From Endozoicomonadaceae bacterium (GTDB taxonomy: Bacteria > Pseudomonadota > Gammaproteobacteria > Pseudomonadales > Endozoicomonadaceae): a stretch of 15,697 nt of DNA. The notes beneath the pieces are model-generated. The model worked only from the letters and a program-made list of their open reading frames with translations. It was not told the DNA's origin and made no database searches. This document shows, piece after piece, positions 1 to 7,670 of this stretch (its first letter is position 1; the number at the start of each line of letters is the position of its first letter). The stretch spans positions 1-15,697 of the forward strand of contig JAAOIJ010000117.1 in assembly GCA_015163815.1 (NCBI GenBank), given 5' to 3'. Both the position numbers and the translations under genes were made by a program.

Positions 1-2
1 AC

Positions 3-164
3 TATTTTAATAAAAAAGATCATATCAGGAGTCTTTGTTATCTTATTGCAAAGGTCTCATATTATAGTCAAAATAATCAACTCAAAAATGCAAGCCTATA
101 TTTTTATGATAAAGAAACTGATAATATGATGAAAGCGCTTGCATTAATGATACACATGATCTAA
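3..164 (+). CDS. 3' end of an unrecognised protein gene (partial)
   Basis: An open frame runs from the window edge for 53 codons to a TAA at 162-164. The peptide (starting YFNKKDHIRSLCYLIAKVSY and ending ALALMIHMI) has a plausible residue mix, with a helical leucine/alanine/methionine-rich tail. The other two forward frames read less convincingly: one stops almost at once, and the other gives an isoleucine-rich peptide. I do not recognise the family. It lies 85 nt before a probable type III-type chaperone on the same strand, so it could be a secretion-related gene, but that rests on position only. Confidence 0.4.
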   Translation, partial: YFNKKDHIRSLCYLIAKVSYYSQNNQLKNASLYFYDKETDNMMKALALMIHMI

Positions 165-249
165 CGAAGATAACGTATATTCATAGTCAAAATCTGCAAT
201 ATATTACAGATCAGTCAATACTATATACTGAAATACTGGAGCACGACGC

Positions 250-639
250 ATGGAATTTACAGAATTAGTCAACATGACTTCGCAAAGACAAGGTGTTACG
301 CCTTTTGAAGAAAACCCAGGACATTTTATATTTTATTTAGATGATTATCAAATTGCTTGCTATCAAAGAGATAAATTTGTATTTATAGAAAGTCAGCTTG
401 GCCATTTATCTGGTCTAAAAAATACAGATTCTTTAAATCAACATTTATTAACTAAAAGCCTTCAATTTATACGGGATAAGCGGGCTTGTTTAAGTATTAG
501 CGACCAAAAACAATATATGTTGCATCAGCGCATTCATGCTGACAAATTAACCGTTGCATTATTTCAAACTTCTTTAGAACAATTTTCTTCGTGTTTACAA
601 TATATTACTGATGAAATGAAACCATTTTTCACAGCATAA
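250..639 (+). CDS. CesT/Tir-chaperone-like small protein (probable type III secretion chaperone)
   Basis: A 129-residue acidic protein with no signal peptide or membrane segment. Its order of elements resembles the CesT/SycE class of secretion chaperones. It has an N-terminal helix, then a short strand with an acidic turn (IFYLDDYQIACYQ), a second strand (KFVFIESQLGHLS), a helix beginning LNQHLLTKSLQFI, paired strands (ACLSISDQKQYMLHQRI), and a final helix (LEQFSSCLQYITDEM). The length also fits; such chaperones are usually 120-150 residues, act as dimers and bind the N-terminal part of one or a few effectors. The start is supported by GGAG at 238-241, 8 nt before the ATG. The partner effector is not visible, and the upstream partial gene is a candidate neighbour. 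The assignment rests on remembered fold pattern, since sequence conservation in this class is poor. An unrelated small cytoplasmic protein is the alternative. Confidence 0.55.
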   Translation: MEFTELVNMTSQRQGVTPFEENPGHFIFYLDDYQIACYQRDKFVFIESQLGHLSGLKNTDSLNQHLLTKSLQFIRDKRACLSISDQKQYMLHQRIHADKLTVALFQTSLEQFSSCLQYITDEMKPFFTA

Positions 640-667
640 ATAACAGAATCAAAACTTGAGCATAGCC

Positions 668-1486
668 ATGACTTCAAATGACTCACAATCTATAAATCAC
701 ATATTACACAGCCAAATAAAAGGTACTGGGTTTCCACTCATTCTATTGCACGGCTTATTCGCATCTCATCAGAATTTAGGCTATTTAAGCCAATATTTAT
801 CTCATTTTTCCTGCATTCATTTGCTCGACTTAAGAAATCATGGACAATCTTTTCATGCTCAAGCTTTTTCTTATCGCGATATGGCAGAAGATATTTTAAA
901 GTATATGCAATATCATCAAATCTCACAAGCACATTTTGTTGGTCATTCGATGGGAGGCAAAGTCGCTATGAGCATGGCGCTATGCTATCCAGCCTATGTC
1001 AATACTTTAACTGCTTTAGATATTGCACCTGTGGACTATCAACAGGATCCTCATCATCCTTCACATCGTCATATCTTAAATGGCTTGCACGCGATCTCTC
1101 AAGCTACAATATACACAAAAGAAGAAGCTAATCAATTATTAAAGCAATATGTGCCTCAATCATCAATGCGAGGATTTTTGTTAAGGAATTTAAAAAAAAA
1201 TAATCAAAATGAATGGATTCTACACATTAATATTCAGAGCATTATGGCAAACCACAGAAATATTTTAGGCATTCCAGCAGGCGAGACACCTTTCACAAAG
1301 CCTACGCTATTCATTAAAGGGGAGAATTCTTGTTATATACAAGAAGCCTATCGCCCACAAACCTTAAAATTATTTCCAACAGCTCTGTTAAATAAAGTGC
1401 CTGGCACAGGTCATGAGTTGCATGTAGAGAAACCTCGCGCCATCTCCAGACTAATTCAGCGTTTTATTACTGCTACAGCAAGCTGA
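668..1486 (+). CDS. ybfF: YbfF-type alpha/beta-hydrolase (esterase)
   Basis: A 272-residue cytoplasmic esterase of the alpha/beta-hydrolase fold, expected to cleave short acyl esters or acyl thioesters; the natural substrate is unknown. It shows the oxyanion segment LLHGLF (residues 26-31), the motif DLRNHGQS, the nucleophile elbow GHSMGGK with Ser94, DIAPVDY with Asp118, and GTGHELHVEKP with His249. These match the Ser-Asp-His triad of E. coli YbfF with a small offset, and DIAPVDY and RNHG are distinctive for this subfamily. I chose the ATG at 668. An in-frame TTG at 656 is possible, but only a weak GAG lies near either start. The gene starts 28 nt after the chaperone-like gene and may share its transcript, although a functional link is not evident. 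Confidence 0.88.
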   Translation: MTSNDSQSINHILHSQIKGTGFPLILLHGLFASHQNLGYLSQYLSHFSCIHLLDLRNHGQSFHAQAFSYRDMAEDILKYMQYHQISQAHFVGHSMGGKVAMSMALCYPAYVNTLTALDIAPVDYQQDPHHPSHRHILNGLHAISQATIYTKEEANQLLKQYVPQSSMRGFLLRNLKKNNQNEWILHINIQSIMANHRNILGIPAGETPFTKPTLFIKGENSCYIQEAYRPQTLKLFPTALLNKVPGTGHELHVEKPRAISRLIQRFITATAS

Positions 1487-1579
1487 GAATACATCTTATA
1501 TAGATCTGGATTGACGTTTTATTAAACTAAATTGAGGCATTTTTCGCTTAAAATCCTCTTTATAATTTTAAAAATAACG

Positions 1580-1828
1580 CTACAATGGCTTCCCATTATA
1601 GGTATTTTTAGTCAATTTTTGCTCTAACTCAGCAGGTGTATGTTCTTTCAATGTTTTAATTTCTCCACCATTATCAATAAATTCTTGTATTTGAGCATTG
1701 AGCATTTCTCGTAATCGACGTCTTGATTCTACGGTACGTTCTTCAGGAACTTCATCTCTACTACCCAGAAAATCAACATCAACCCCATCAAACCCCAAAC
1801 GTGCTTTTTTAGGCATTTTCCGTGCCAT
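1580..1828 (-). CDS. SutA-like small basic/acidic protein
   Basis: An 82-residue soluble protein. The N-terminus is basic (MARKMPKKARLGF), the middle is charged and probably disordered or helical, and the C-terminal part reads LNAQIQEFIDNGGEIKTL and ends NTYNGKPL. That C-terminal layout, a helix ending in a GG turn followed by a short tail ending Y-G-x-P-hydrophobic, resembles SutA of Pseudomonas, a small RNA-polymerase-associated regulator. The long acidic N-terminus of SutA is absent. Start choice: an upstream in-frame ATG at 1843 has almost no spacer to a ribosome site. The sequence GGAGG that follows it lies 8 nt before the ATG at 1828, so 1828 is preferred. Function here is inferred from pattern only, and a generic conserved gammaproteobacterial small protein is the alternative. 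Confidence 0.6.
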   Translation of the reverse strand: MARKMPKKARLGFDGVDVDFLGSRDEVPEERTVESRRRLREMLNAQIQEFIDNGGEIKTLKEHTPAELEQKLTKNTYNGKPL

Positions 1829-2128
1829 ATCAATTTCCTCCATTCCTTTTCTATGTTACACGTTAAGACCCAACTCCCGCCGCGTACTACTTAATGATCA
1901 GCCGACATTTGAGACTAATATTTCATTATTTAATACAGATTAATGAATTTACATGTTCTCATATTTTTTTAATTCAAAAACAATAAAAAATCAACTTTTT
2001 TATGACTTTATTAAATTTTCTTTATTTTTCAAATATAAAATAATGGATAAGATCAATCATAACAAGGTAAATTTTGTATACATCCAATTCAGTATACAAG
2101 TTTTGACAATGAAGCGTGGTGATAATTT
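1829..2128. other. AT-rich intergenic region between sbcB and the SutA-like gene
   Basis: I see no convincing gene in these 300 bases. Open frames on the plus strand here (1698-1943 overlapping the SutA-like gene, and 1953-2174) give low-complexity peptides rich in F, K, I and N with no family resemblance. A locally GC-richer patch lies at 1873-1886, just upstream of the SutA-like gene, and may be part of its promoter. The only clear structure is the dyad at 2074-2099. Confidence 0.5.
2074..2099. repeat. 8-bp inverted repeat, possible operator or weak hairpin
   Basis: TTGTATAC at 2074-2081 and GTATACAA at 2092-2099 are perfect inverted copies separated by 10 nt. The site lies 30 nt beyond the sbcB stop codon. 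As a hairpin it is AT-rich and has no following run of T on the minus strand, so it is a poor intrinsic terminator. The symmetry and spacing would also suit a dimeric repressor site, but no target promoter is evident. Confidence 0.35.
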
Positions 2129-3580
2129 TTACTCTACCTTGCTTGTCAAGGTCTCTATTTTACGTTCAATATAACAAAGCAATTGAGTTAATGTGGTTTG
2201 TTGCTGAATATTATCATTTTTTTTCATTCGATCGAGTATGTCTTGCTTAAATTTTTCTAAAGGAGATGTTTTTTTTTGATGCTCAGTAACACATAGCTTA
2301 TGATAACAATATTGATTCCAGTTTAATCGGTCAGTTTCAGATAAAGTATCAGGCCAATTTCTAGCATGATATAAAAAAAATAAAGGCGCCAATCGATTAT
2401 CACTAAATAAACAAGTATAATGTGTCAATTGTTCAGGTTTCAACTTTGAAACCTGCCCTATCAACTGTTGATCTTTTTTAGAGAAAAAACCATCATACAA
2501 CATTTGATCTGGATCTTTTTTTTCAGGCATTTTGTCTACTTGAAATAATTGACTTAACTTACTCGATATTTCATCATGATGATTGATAATATGAGTATAA
2601 TGCTGTTCTAAAACTTTTTGATCAATCTCAAGGCGTTGCATATCCTGTGGTCGCAATACTTTCCAGCTGACCAAAACAGGGCAACGATTCAAGCGAACAG
2701 ACGATAAAGGCAGTCGTTTTAATCCTTTTTGCTCTAAAATATCTGATTTTTCAAACCAAGATTCTTTGAGTTCTTTCAATGAATAGTTTAACCAAGAACA
2801 CGGATTAACTGATAAATCACAAACAATGATTTGATTTGAAAAAACAGGATGATACATAATGGGCATAATGACTGATAAACAATATTTTTTAGCTGAGATG
2901 TATGATGAAATATAAATGACTGGTTTTTTATCTTTCAAATCTAGTAATTTTTCAGCTGATTTTTTATCTTTACAATTCAAAACATACCGCATTAACTCAG
3001 GATTCTGACTTTGAATTAGCTTAGCTAATGCAATAGTGGCGCGCACATCAGATACCGCATTATGCGCAGAATCGTGCGGTAGATTATTCAATCGTGTTAA
3101 ATTTTCCAACTTAAAACTAACAGTTTGAGTTTCCGAGAGCGGCCAATTCAATCCTTCCGGTCTCAGAGCATAACACAATCGAACAACGTCAATTAAATCC
3201 CACCGACTGTTTCTATTTTGCCATTCCCTAGCATAAGGATCTAAAAAATTTCGATATAAACTAAAACGCGTCACTTCATCATCAAAATTAAAATTATTAT
3301 ACCCAACAACACACGTATCTGGCCGACTAAATTGTTGATTAATTTTATGAATAAATTCAGGTTCAATCAACTCAGATTGTACTTGTTTTGGTGTAAAATG
3401 ATGAATCAAACAAGCATCTATTTGTGGTAATTTATCTTCTGGAAAACGACACAGCAATTCTAAAGGCTCATCAATCTCATTAAATTCAGAATCCGTCCGA
3501 ATCCCTGCAAATTGTACCGGCCAATCAACTGTAGGTCGATTACCAAATGTTTCATAATCATACCAATAAAATGTCGTCAT
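2129..3580 (-). CDS. sbcB: Exodeoxyribonuclease I (3'-5' single-strand DNA exonuclease)
   Basis: A 483-residue exonuclease I, which degrades single-stranded DNA 3' to 5' in recombination and mismatch repair and interacts with SSB. The N-terminal DnaQ-like domain has WYDYETFG (Asp8, Glu10), GYNNFNFDDEVTR (Asp101) and HDSAHNAVSDVRATIALAK (His173, Asp178), the full DEDDh catalytic set. RWDLIDVVRLCYALRPEG and NRCPVLVSWKVLRPQD are further family signatures, and the C-terminal SH3-like and helical parts are complete. Length agrees with the 475 residues of the E. coli protein. The frame stays open upstream to 3646, overlapping the permease gene, but homology begins at MTTFYWYDYETFG, so I set the start at the ATG at 3580. 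No good ribosome site precedes it. It follows the permease stop by 26 nt, suggesting translation from a shared message. Confidence 0.95.
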   Translation of the reverse strand: MTTFYWYDYETFGNRPTVDWPVQFAGIRTDSEFNEIDEPLELLCRFPEDKLPQIDACLIHHFTPKQVQSELIEPEFIHKINQQFSRPDTCVVGYNNFNFDDEVTRFSLYRNFLDPYAREWQNRNSRWDLIDVVRLCYALRPEGLNWPLSETQTVSFKLENLTRLNNLPHDSAHNAVSDVRATIALAKLIQSQNPELMRYVLNCKDKKSAEKLLDLKDKKPVIYISSYISAKKYCLSVIMPIMYHPVFSNQIIVCDLSVNPCSWLNYSLKELKESWFEKSDILEQKGLKRLPLSSVRLNRCPVLVSWKVLRPQDMQRLEIDQKVLEQHYTHIINHHDEISSKLSQLFQVDKMPEKKDPDQMLYDGFFSKKDQQLIGQVSKLKPEQLTHYTCLFSDNRLAPLFFLYHARNWPDTLSETDRLNWNQYCYHKLCVTEHQKKTSPLEKFKQDILDRMKKNDNIQQQTTLTQLLCYIERKIETLTSKVE

Positions 3581-3606
3581 AATATCAACCGGGTTTGCAT
3601 ATCCAT

Positions 3607-4827
3607 TTATAACCAAGCCATAGATTGTTCTGCAATAATAATACAAATGGCAGCAAGAATAGCGAGTATTCTGAGGCTTTTTATTTTAGAAATACTATAA
3701 TAATAATCAGTTTTTTGCTTATCTAATTGATACGTCATCAAAGTAGGTAAAATAATCAATAAAATGACAACACAACTCCCAACAAAAGCTAATGCGCGTA
3801 AAAAAAGGTTTGGATAAAAAATAACAATAAATAAAGGAATAGCAAAGGTTAGCAAGGCACCTAATAACAAACGCAGACTGTTCTTTTTAATACGATTCAA
3901 TTTTAATCCATCAATTAAATAATGATATAATGACATTGACACACCCAGATAAGAAGTCATAATCGCTAAACTAGAAAATGTATTCACCGTAACCGTTACC
4001 AACTTTGTATTCATACGATCTTCTAATAACGTTAAAATATCAGCAATATTAACCATTAAAATATCTTTTTTTGAAAAAATACTATCCATAAAACTCACAG
4101 GACCATATAAAGGAATAGAACCTAATATCGCTAAAATAATACCTATATATAAAATTAATGGCACGGTACTACCGATAATCAAGACTCTACGAATCACTTT
4201 CGGATCTGAGTTTAAGTATAACCTCATACTTGGGATTGTTAAATGTGAAGTAAACGAAGTCAAAATAACAGGGCAACTCAAAGCAAATATTTTTAAACTA
4301 AGATTAGAATCAAAGTAATGGTTAATGTCAATATACGGCATAAAAATAAAACTAATCCAAGCCAGTGTAATAATTAAAATAAAAGATAAAATACGGTTTA
4401 ATTGATCGACCATACCAATGCCTTTCATCACAAAAAAACCAAAAAAAGTGACAAAAAAACAGGCAATAATATTTTGATTAATATCAGGTAAAATATGTTT
4501 AAATGATGAAGAAGCTGCTGAAATATAAGCAACGCCTAAAGAATACATTAGCAACATAAAAATAATCCAACTAATGATTTCACCAGGGGCCCCTAAATAT
4601 TGCCTAGCCATACGAGAAAAGCTGGCACCATCAGGCATGCGTAAATTAATATCCGCAATGATTAAAGAAGTATATACCATCAAAAAATAGGATAATACCA
4701 TCACAATCATGCTCATAAACAAACCTAATTGAGCAGTTAATATCGGTAAAGCTAAAATACCAGCACCAATTTCAGTACCAATAACAATCAACGTACTACC
4801 AATTTGTTTCTTAATGGAAACAGACAT
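3607..4827 (-). CDS. tyrP: Aromatic amino acid permease of the HAAAP family (TyrP/Mtr type)
   Basis: A 406-residue inner-membrane proton symporter of the hydroxy/aromatic amino acid permease family, whose members import tyrosine or tryptophan. The N-terminal signature GTEIGAGILALPI in the first membrane segment is typical. The rest alternates about 11 hydrophobic segments with short charged loops, for example LINMLLMYSLGVAYISAA-like and IIACFFVTFFGFFVMKG-like stretches. Length matches E. coli TyrP (403). Substrate cannot be fixed between tyrosine and tryptophan from the sequence. Two adjacent ATGs exist. AAGGA at 4838-4834 sits 3 nt from the first (4830) and 6 nt from the second (4827), so I chose the second. 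It is the upstream member of a probable two-gene unit with sbcB, although the two functions are not obviously related. I see no clear TyrR-type operator upstream. Confidence 0.85.
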   Translation of the reverse strand: MSVSIKKQIGSTLIVIGTEIGAGILALPILTAQLGLFMSMIVMVLSYFLMVYTSLIIADINLRMPDGASFSRMARQYLGAPGEIISWIIFMLLMYSLGVAYISAASSSFKHILPDINQNIIACFFVTFFGFFVMKGIGMVDQLNRILSFILIITLAWISFIFMPYIDINHYFDSNLSLKIFALSCPVILTSFTSHLTIPSMRLYLNSDPKVIRRVLIIGSTVPLILYIGIILAILGSIPLYGPVSFMDSIFSKKDILMVNIADILTLLEDRMNTKLVTVTVNTFSSLAIMTSYLGVSMSLYHYLIDGLKLNRIKKNSLRLLLGALLTFAIPLFIVIFYPNLFLRALAFVGSCVVILLIILPTLMTYQLDKQKTDYYYSISKIKSLRILAILAAICIIIAEQSMAWL

Positions 4828-4976
4828 CATTATTCCTTATCGAAATCTAAAAATAACATATTAGCATAAATCATTTTCATTGTGATCATAGTTCATTTTT
4901 ATTTCATTCACCTGATATCAATGAGCGTACTGCCTATCATAGGCATGATGCAATTGATCGGTAAAATATAGGCAAG

Positions 4977-5224
4977 CTAGGGCGTGTCCTCATTTTGAAT
5001 TCACCCAAATAATAGCACGCGCAATATAAATCATCGCATTTAAAATGTCTAGCTAGCTTATCAAAACGAATAGAAATACATCTAAAATATTTTAATCTAG
5101 CCAATAAATTTTCAACAAGATGCTTTGATTGTGCCTTCTTAATTGTGCAGTGCAGCAGTACAGCCTTTTATATAGCCAAAAAAAGCAATCTATAAATGAT
5201 TTTCAGATTGAGGACACGCCCTAG
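4977..5224 (-). mobile_element. Internally deleted IS5-family remnant with perfect terminal repeats
   Basis: CTAGGGCGTGTCCTCA at 4977-4992 is an exact inverted copy of 5209-5224, giving 16-bp terminal repeats around only 248 bp. The outermost CTAG may be duplicated target or part of the end. Inside, next to the left repeat, is the last part of a transposase read on the minus strand. Next to the right repeat is a non-coding leader with its own subterminal palindrome (CAATCT at 5189-5194 and AGATTG at 5205-5210). Most of the transposase is deleted. In size and structure it is like a miniature element that could be moved by a full-length relative. Confidence 0.8.
4990..5124 (-). pseudogene. C-terminal fragment of an IS5-family transposase
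   Basis: Minus-strand translation from 5124 gives KHLVENLLARLKYFRCISIR then FDKLARHF. After a shift of one base near 5030-5034 it gives AMIYIARAIIWVNSK and a TGA at 4990-4992 that lies inside the terminal repeat. HLVEN-x-x-A-x-LK-x-FR-x-I-x-x-R-(F/Y)-DK-x-AR is the classic C-terminal block of IS5/IS1031-group DDE transposases, containing the last catalytic Glu. One extra A in the AAA before TGCGATG explains the frameshift. The N-terminal two thirds are missing, so it cannot encode an active enzyme. Confidence 0.8.
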
Positions 5225-5739
5225 AAAAGAAAAAAAATCGAGTAGAGCGCTTATTGCTAATCGAATCGATATTACCAAAAGATCTATGATTATCGATGAA
5301 AAATCTCGTATTGAAGACTGGGTAGCAGAGACTATGATAGAAAAAAATCATCAAGACGCTATTGTTCGCTTAGTCGACAGACGAACTCAATATGTTTTTT
5401 TACAAAAAGTGGAGAGTCGCCAAGAAAATGAAGTAAAAGACTGTATTATCAAACATTTAAGAAAGATACCACTTAAATATAGACAAACGATTATTTTTGA
5501 TAATGACAAAGCATTCTCTCAGCATGAAATCTTATCTAAAGCATTGAAAATAAAATGTTATTTTTCTAAGCCTTATGCTTCTTTAGAAAGAAGTTTAAAT
5601 GAGCATACCAATGGATTATCTCGTCAATATTTGCCAAATAAAACAGCTTTGATGAATATAGACGTATACTATCGAACATTTCATAAAATGCTGCGATAAA
5701 TATCAAAATTTTCACAGATTACACTTCGCTTTTGAGTAG
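5225..5739 (+). pseudogene. Decayed IS30-family transposase
   Basis: The frame contains the core of an IS30-type DDE transposase: NRIDITKRS, then SRIEDWVAETMIEKNHQDAI (first catalytic Asp as DWVAET), TIIFDNDKAF (second Asp), and YFSKPYASLERSLNEHTNGL followed by SRQYLP (catalytic Glu in NEHTNG). The N-terminal DNA-binding region is absent; the frame starts abruptly at the CTAG boundary of the neighbouring IS5 remnant. About 25 residues are deleted after NIDV, by comparison with the copy at 8074-8374, which has CAVLAIQKALNNRPRKLLNY there. The frame stops at 5697-5699, and the expected tail (RLHFAFE) continues one frame over to 5739. An ATG at 5196 inside the IS5 end opens a 167-codon chimeric frame, but I treat it as a relic. 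Confidence 0.85.
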
Positions 5740-5794
5740 ACCTTTCATTAAAAATTACAATATTATCTAGCATTTTTCAAAATAATCATGCGGT

Positions 5795-5824
5795 ATTGAT
5801 TTTAAACTTGAGGATATACTTTAG
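5795..5824 (-). repeat. Strongly decayed IS5-type end
   Basis: This 30-base stretch aligns without gaps to the right end at 5195-5224, with about two thirds identity. ATTGATTTTAAACTTGAGGA corresponds to AATGATTTTCAGATTGAGGA, and the tail ends TTTAG instead of CCTAG. It faces the same way as the end at 5209-5224 and closes the IS30 fragment on its right side. Because it is short and AT-rich, chance similarity remains possible. Confidence 0.4.
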
Positions 5825-5961
5825 TCAAGCAGCATGGATCACCCTTCAATATTATTTTTTTACCTATTAAATCAATAAATCAGCTATACTCATTCATAAT
5901 ACATAGATCGATTGCATAGACTTCGTCCCAATCACCAAACTTTAAAAGATATCAAAAAATA

Positions 5962-6909
5962 TTGAAAAAACAATCAAATATAGCGAAAAAAAAACCATCA
6001 TCTGTCTTACCAGAAAGAGGTCTAGTGATAGCCCATCATGGCAAACAAGTATGGATACAACCTCACTTACAGACAACTAACGCTATACGTTGTCATTTAC
6101 GATTTAAATTATTGACTATTGTAGCTGGAGATATAGTAGAATTTGAAAAAATTGATAATAATAAAGGCCTTGTTACAAAAAGGCTTGCTCGTCAAAATGA
6201 ATTAGCTAAAAGTGATCATCGGCATAATAAAAAAGTCATTGCAGCCAATATCAATACCATCTGGATTGTGATTGCTCCAACCCCTAATTTTACATTATTG
6301 GGCATTGATCGTTATTTAATTGCAGCACAATTAGCAAATATTAATGCAGGTATTCTTGTCAATAAAATTGACTTATTATCAGAAAAACAATATTTACATT
6401 TGACTCATGAACTCAAAATATATGAAAAAATAGGTTATCCTATCTTATACACATCAACACACTCTGAAAAATATCTTGAGGCGCTTAAAGCCACTTTAAG
6501 CCATCAAACAAGTTTCTTCATTGGTCAGTCAGGTGTAGGGAAATCATCTTTAATTTCTACTTTACTGCCAAACCAGTCTATTCGAATTGGCCCTTTATCC
6601 AATATTCAACAAGGATGTCATACAACAACGACAACACGTCTAATGCCTTTAGATGAAGGCGGTTATTTAGTTGATTCGCCAGGATTACGTGAACTCAGCT
6701 TAACATATTTAACAAAAGAACATATTTTTCAAGGATTTAAAGAATTTAATGCTTTTTGGCAACGTTGTCAATTTAGTAATTGTGCGCATCATCATGATCT
6801 TGGTTGCGCTCTAATAGCCGCTGTAAAAAATGGTGATATTGCGCCTAGCCGTATGGCATCATTTCAAATACTCAATCGAGAATTAAACAAATCATATAAA
6901 ACTTCATAA
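5962..6909 (+). CDS. rsgA: Small-subunit ribosome maturation GTPase RsgA (YjeQ)
   Basis: A 315-residue circularly permuted GTPase that acts in late 30S subunit assembly. An N-terminal OB-fold domain (about residues 18-80, with VAGDIVEFE) is followed by the permuted G motifs: NKID (134-137, G4), GQSGVGKSS (188-196, G1), TTTTTR (221-226, G2) and DSPG (238-241, G3). The C-terminal zinc site is Cys269, Cys274, His276 and Cys282, followed by the helical tail. All hallmark residues are present and length is normal for the family. There is no ATG in the first 200 codons of this frame. The best start is TTG at 5962 (giving MKKQSNIAKK), but only a weak AAAGAT precedes it, so the exact start is uncertain and low initiation efficiency is likely. 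Upstream lies IS debris, and TATACT at 5885-5890 is a possible -10 element. Confidence 0.93.
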   Translation: MKKQSNIAKKKPSSVLPERGLVIAHHGKQVWIQPHLQTTNAIRCHLRFKLLTIVAGDIVEFEKIDNNKGLVTKRLARQNELAKSDHRHNKKVIAANINTIWIVIAPTPNFTLLGIDRYLIAAQLANINAGILVNKIDLLSEKQYLHLTHELKIYEKIGYPILYTSTHSEKYLEALKATLSHQTSFFIGQSGVGKSSLISTLLPNQSIRIGPLSNIQQGCHTTTTTRLMPLDEGGYLVDSPGLRELSLTYLTKEHIFQGFKEFNAFWQRCQFSNCAHHHDLGCALIAAVKNGDIAPSRMASFQILNRELNKSYKTS

Positions 6910-7037
6910 TATAATAATTAAATTTTGCAGACACTCTATGTCATCAACTATGATTTCAATAAGACTATATCATTATTAATATTTTGTAATAGTCGACTGC
7001 ACGATGTCACAAGGCTATGAATTTTCAGGGATGGACC

Positions 7038-7670
7038 ATGCAAAAAGCGTCTGTTGTATCCACGGTCTTTATTATTGATCATGATAGAGCTACCCGGGAC
7101 TCTTTAAAAAAATTATTGGATTCAATCGGGACATCTACTCGATTATTTAATAATGCTACAGATTTTTTAAATCATTATCAACATCATTGGCAAGGCTGCT
7201 TATTAATTGATGTCTGTTTACCTGATTTATGCGGCTTTACATTACAAAATAAACTGAAGCAACAACATTGCCATTTACCTATTATTTTTATGTCCGCATA
7301 TGGAGATATTCCAATGGCTGTTCAAGCTTTAAAGTCTGGCGCCTTGAATTTTATACAAAAACCTTTTAGAAATCAAGATATTATACATTATATTAGAGAA
7401 GCTTTAAATCATAATATCAAGCAGCAAGATATGCTTACAAATAACGCCTGTATTTTAAAAAAAATTAATACGTTAACAAATCGTGAATATCATATTTTAT
7501 TAGCATTAATTGAAGGACATCCAAATAAAAAAATCGCCTTTGATAATCACTTAAGCCATCGAACGGTAGAAACACACCGATCTCATATTATGAAAAAAAT
7601 GGAATCAACTTCTTTTGCCAATTTAATCACACAGTATTTATCTGTCAAAACAAATATTATGAGGAAATAA
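7038..7670 (+). CDS. FixJ-type response regulator (receiver plus LuxR-type DNA-binding domain)
   Basis: A 210-residue two-component transcription regulator. The receiver domain covers residues 9-125, with the acidic pair Asp14 and Asp16, phosphoacceptor Asp58 (LLIDVCLPD), switch residue Ser86 in FMSAYGDIPMAV, and Lys108 in IQKPF. GDIPMAVQALKSGALNFIQK is the typical alpha4 face of FixJ/TtrR-like regulators. The C-terminal LuxR-type helix-turn-helix is at about 145-205 (LTNREYHILLALIEG, SHRTVETHRSHIMKKM). I chose ATG 7038 because AGGGA lies 6 nt before it; the in-frame ATG at 7017 has a ribosome site too close and adds seven residues foreign to the receiver fold. No histidine kinase is in the window, so the signal and targets are unknown. 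It starts 128 nt after rsgA and is followed directly by IS debris, so a partner gene could have been lost. Confidence 0.9.
   Translation: MQKASVVSTVFIIDHDRATRDSLKKLLDSIGTSTRLFNNATDFLNHYQHHWQGCLLIDVCLPDLCGFTLQNKLKQQHCHLPIIFMSAYGDIPMAVQALKSGALNFIQKPFRNQDIIHYIREALNHNIKQQDMLTNNACILKKINTLTNREYHILLALIEGHPNKKIAFDNHLSHRTVETHRSHIMKKMESTSFANLITQYLSVKTNIMRK

Noticed and set aside
1698..1943. Open frame on the plus strand opposite the SutA-like gene
   Set aside because: It is antisense to a gene with a good ribosome site and family resemblance, and its own product is serine/arginine-rich without pattern.
2074..2099. Intrinsic terminator of sbcB
   Set aside because: The 8-bp AT-rich stem lacks a following T run on the minus strand; it is kept only as an inverted repeat.
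1953..2174. 73-codon open frame on the plus strand
   Set aside because: The product is F/K/N/I-rich, as expected from random AT-rich DNA. It has no ribosome site and runs into the sbcB 3' end on the other strand.
3581..3646. 22-codon upstream extension of sbcB
   Set aside because: The extension overlaps the permease 3' end and has no homology to exonuclease I; conserved sequence begins at the ATG at 3580.
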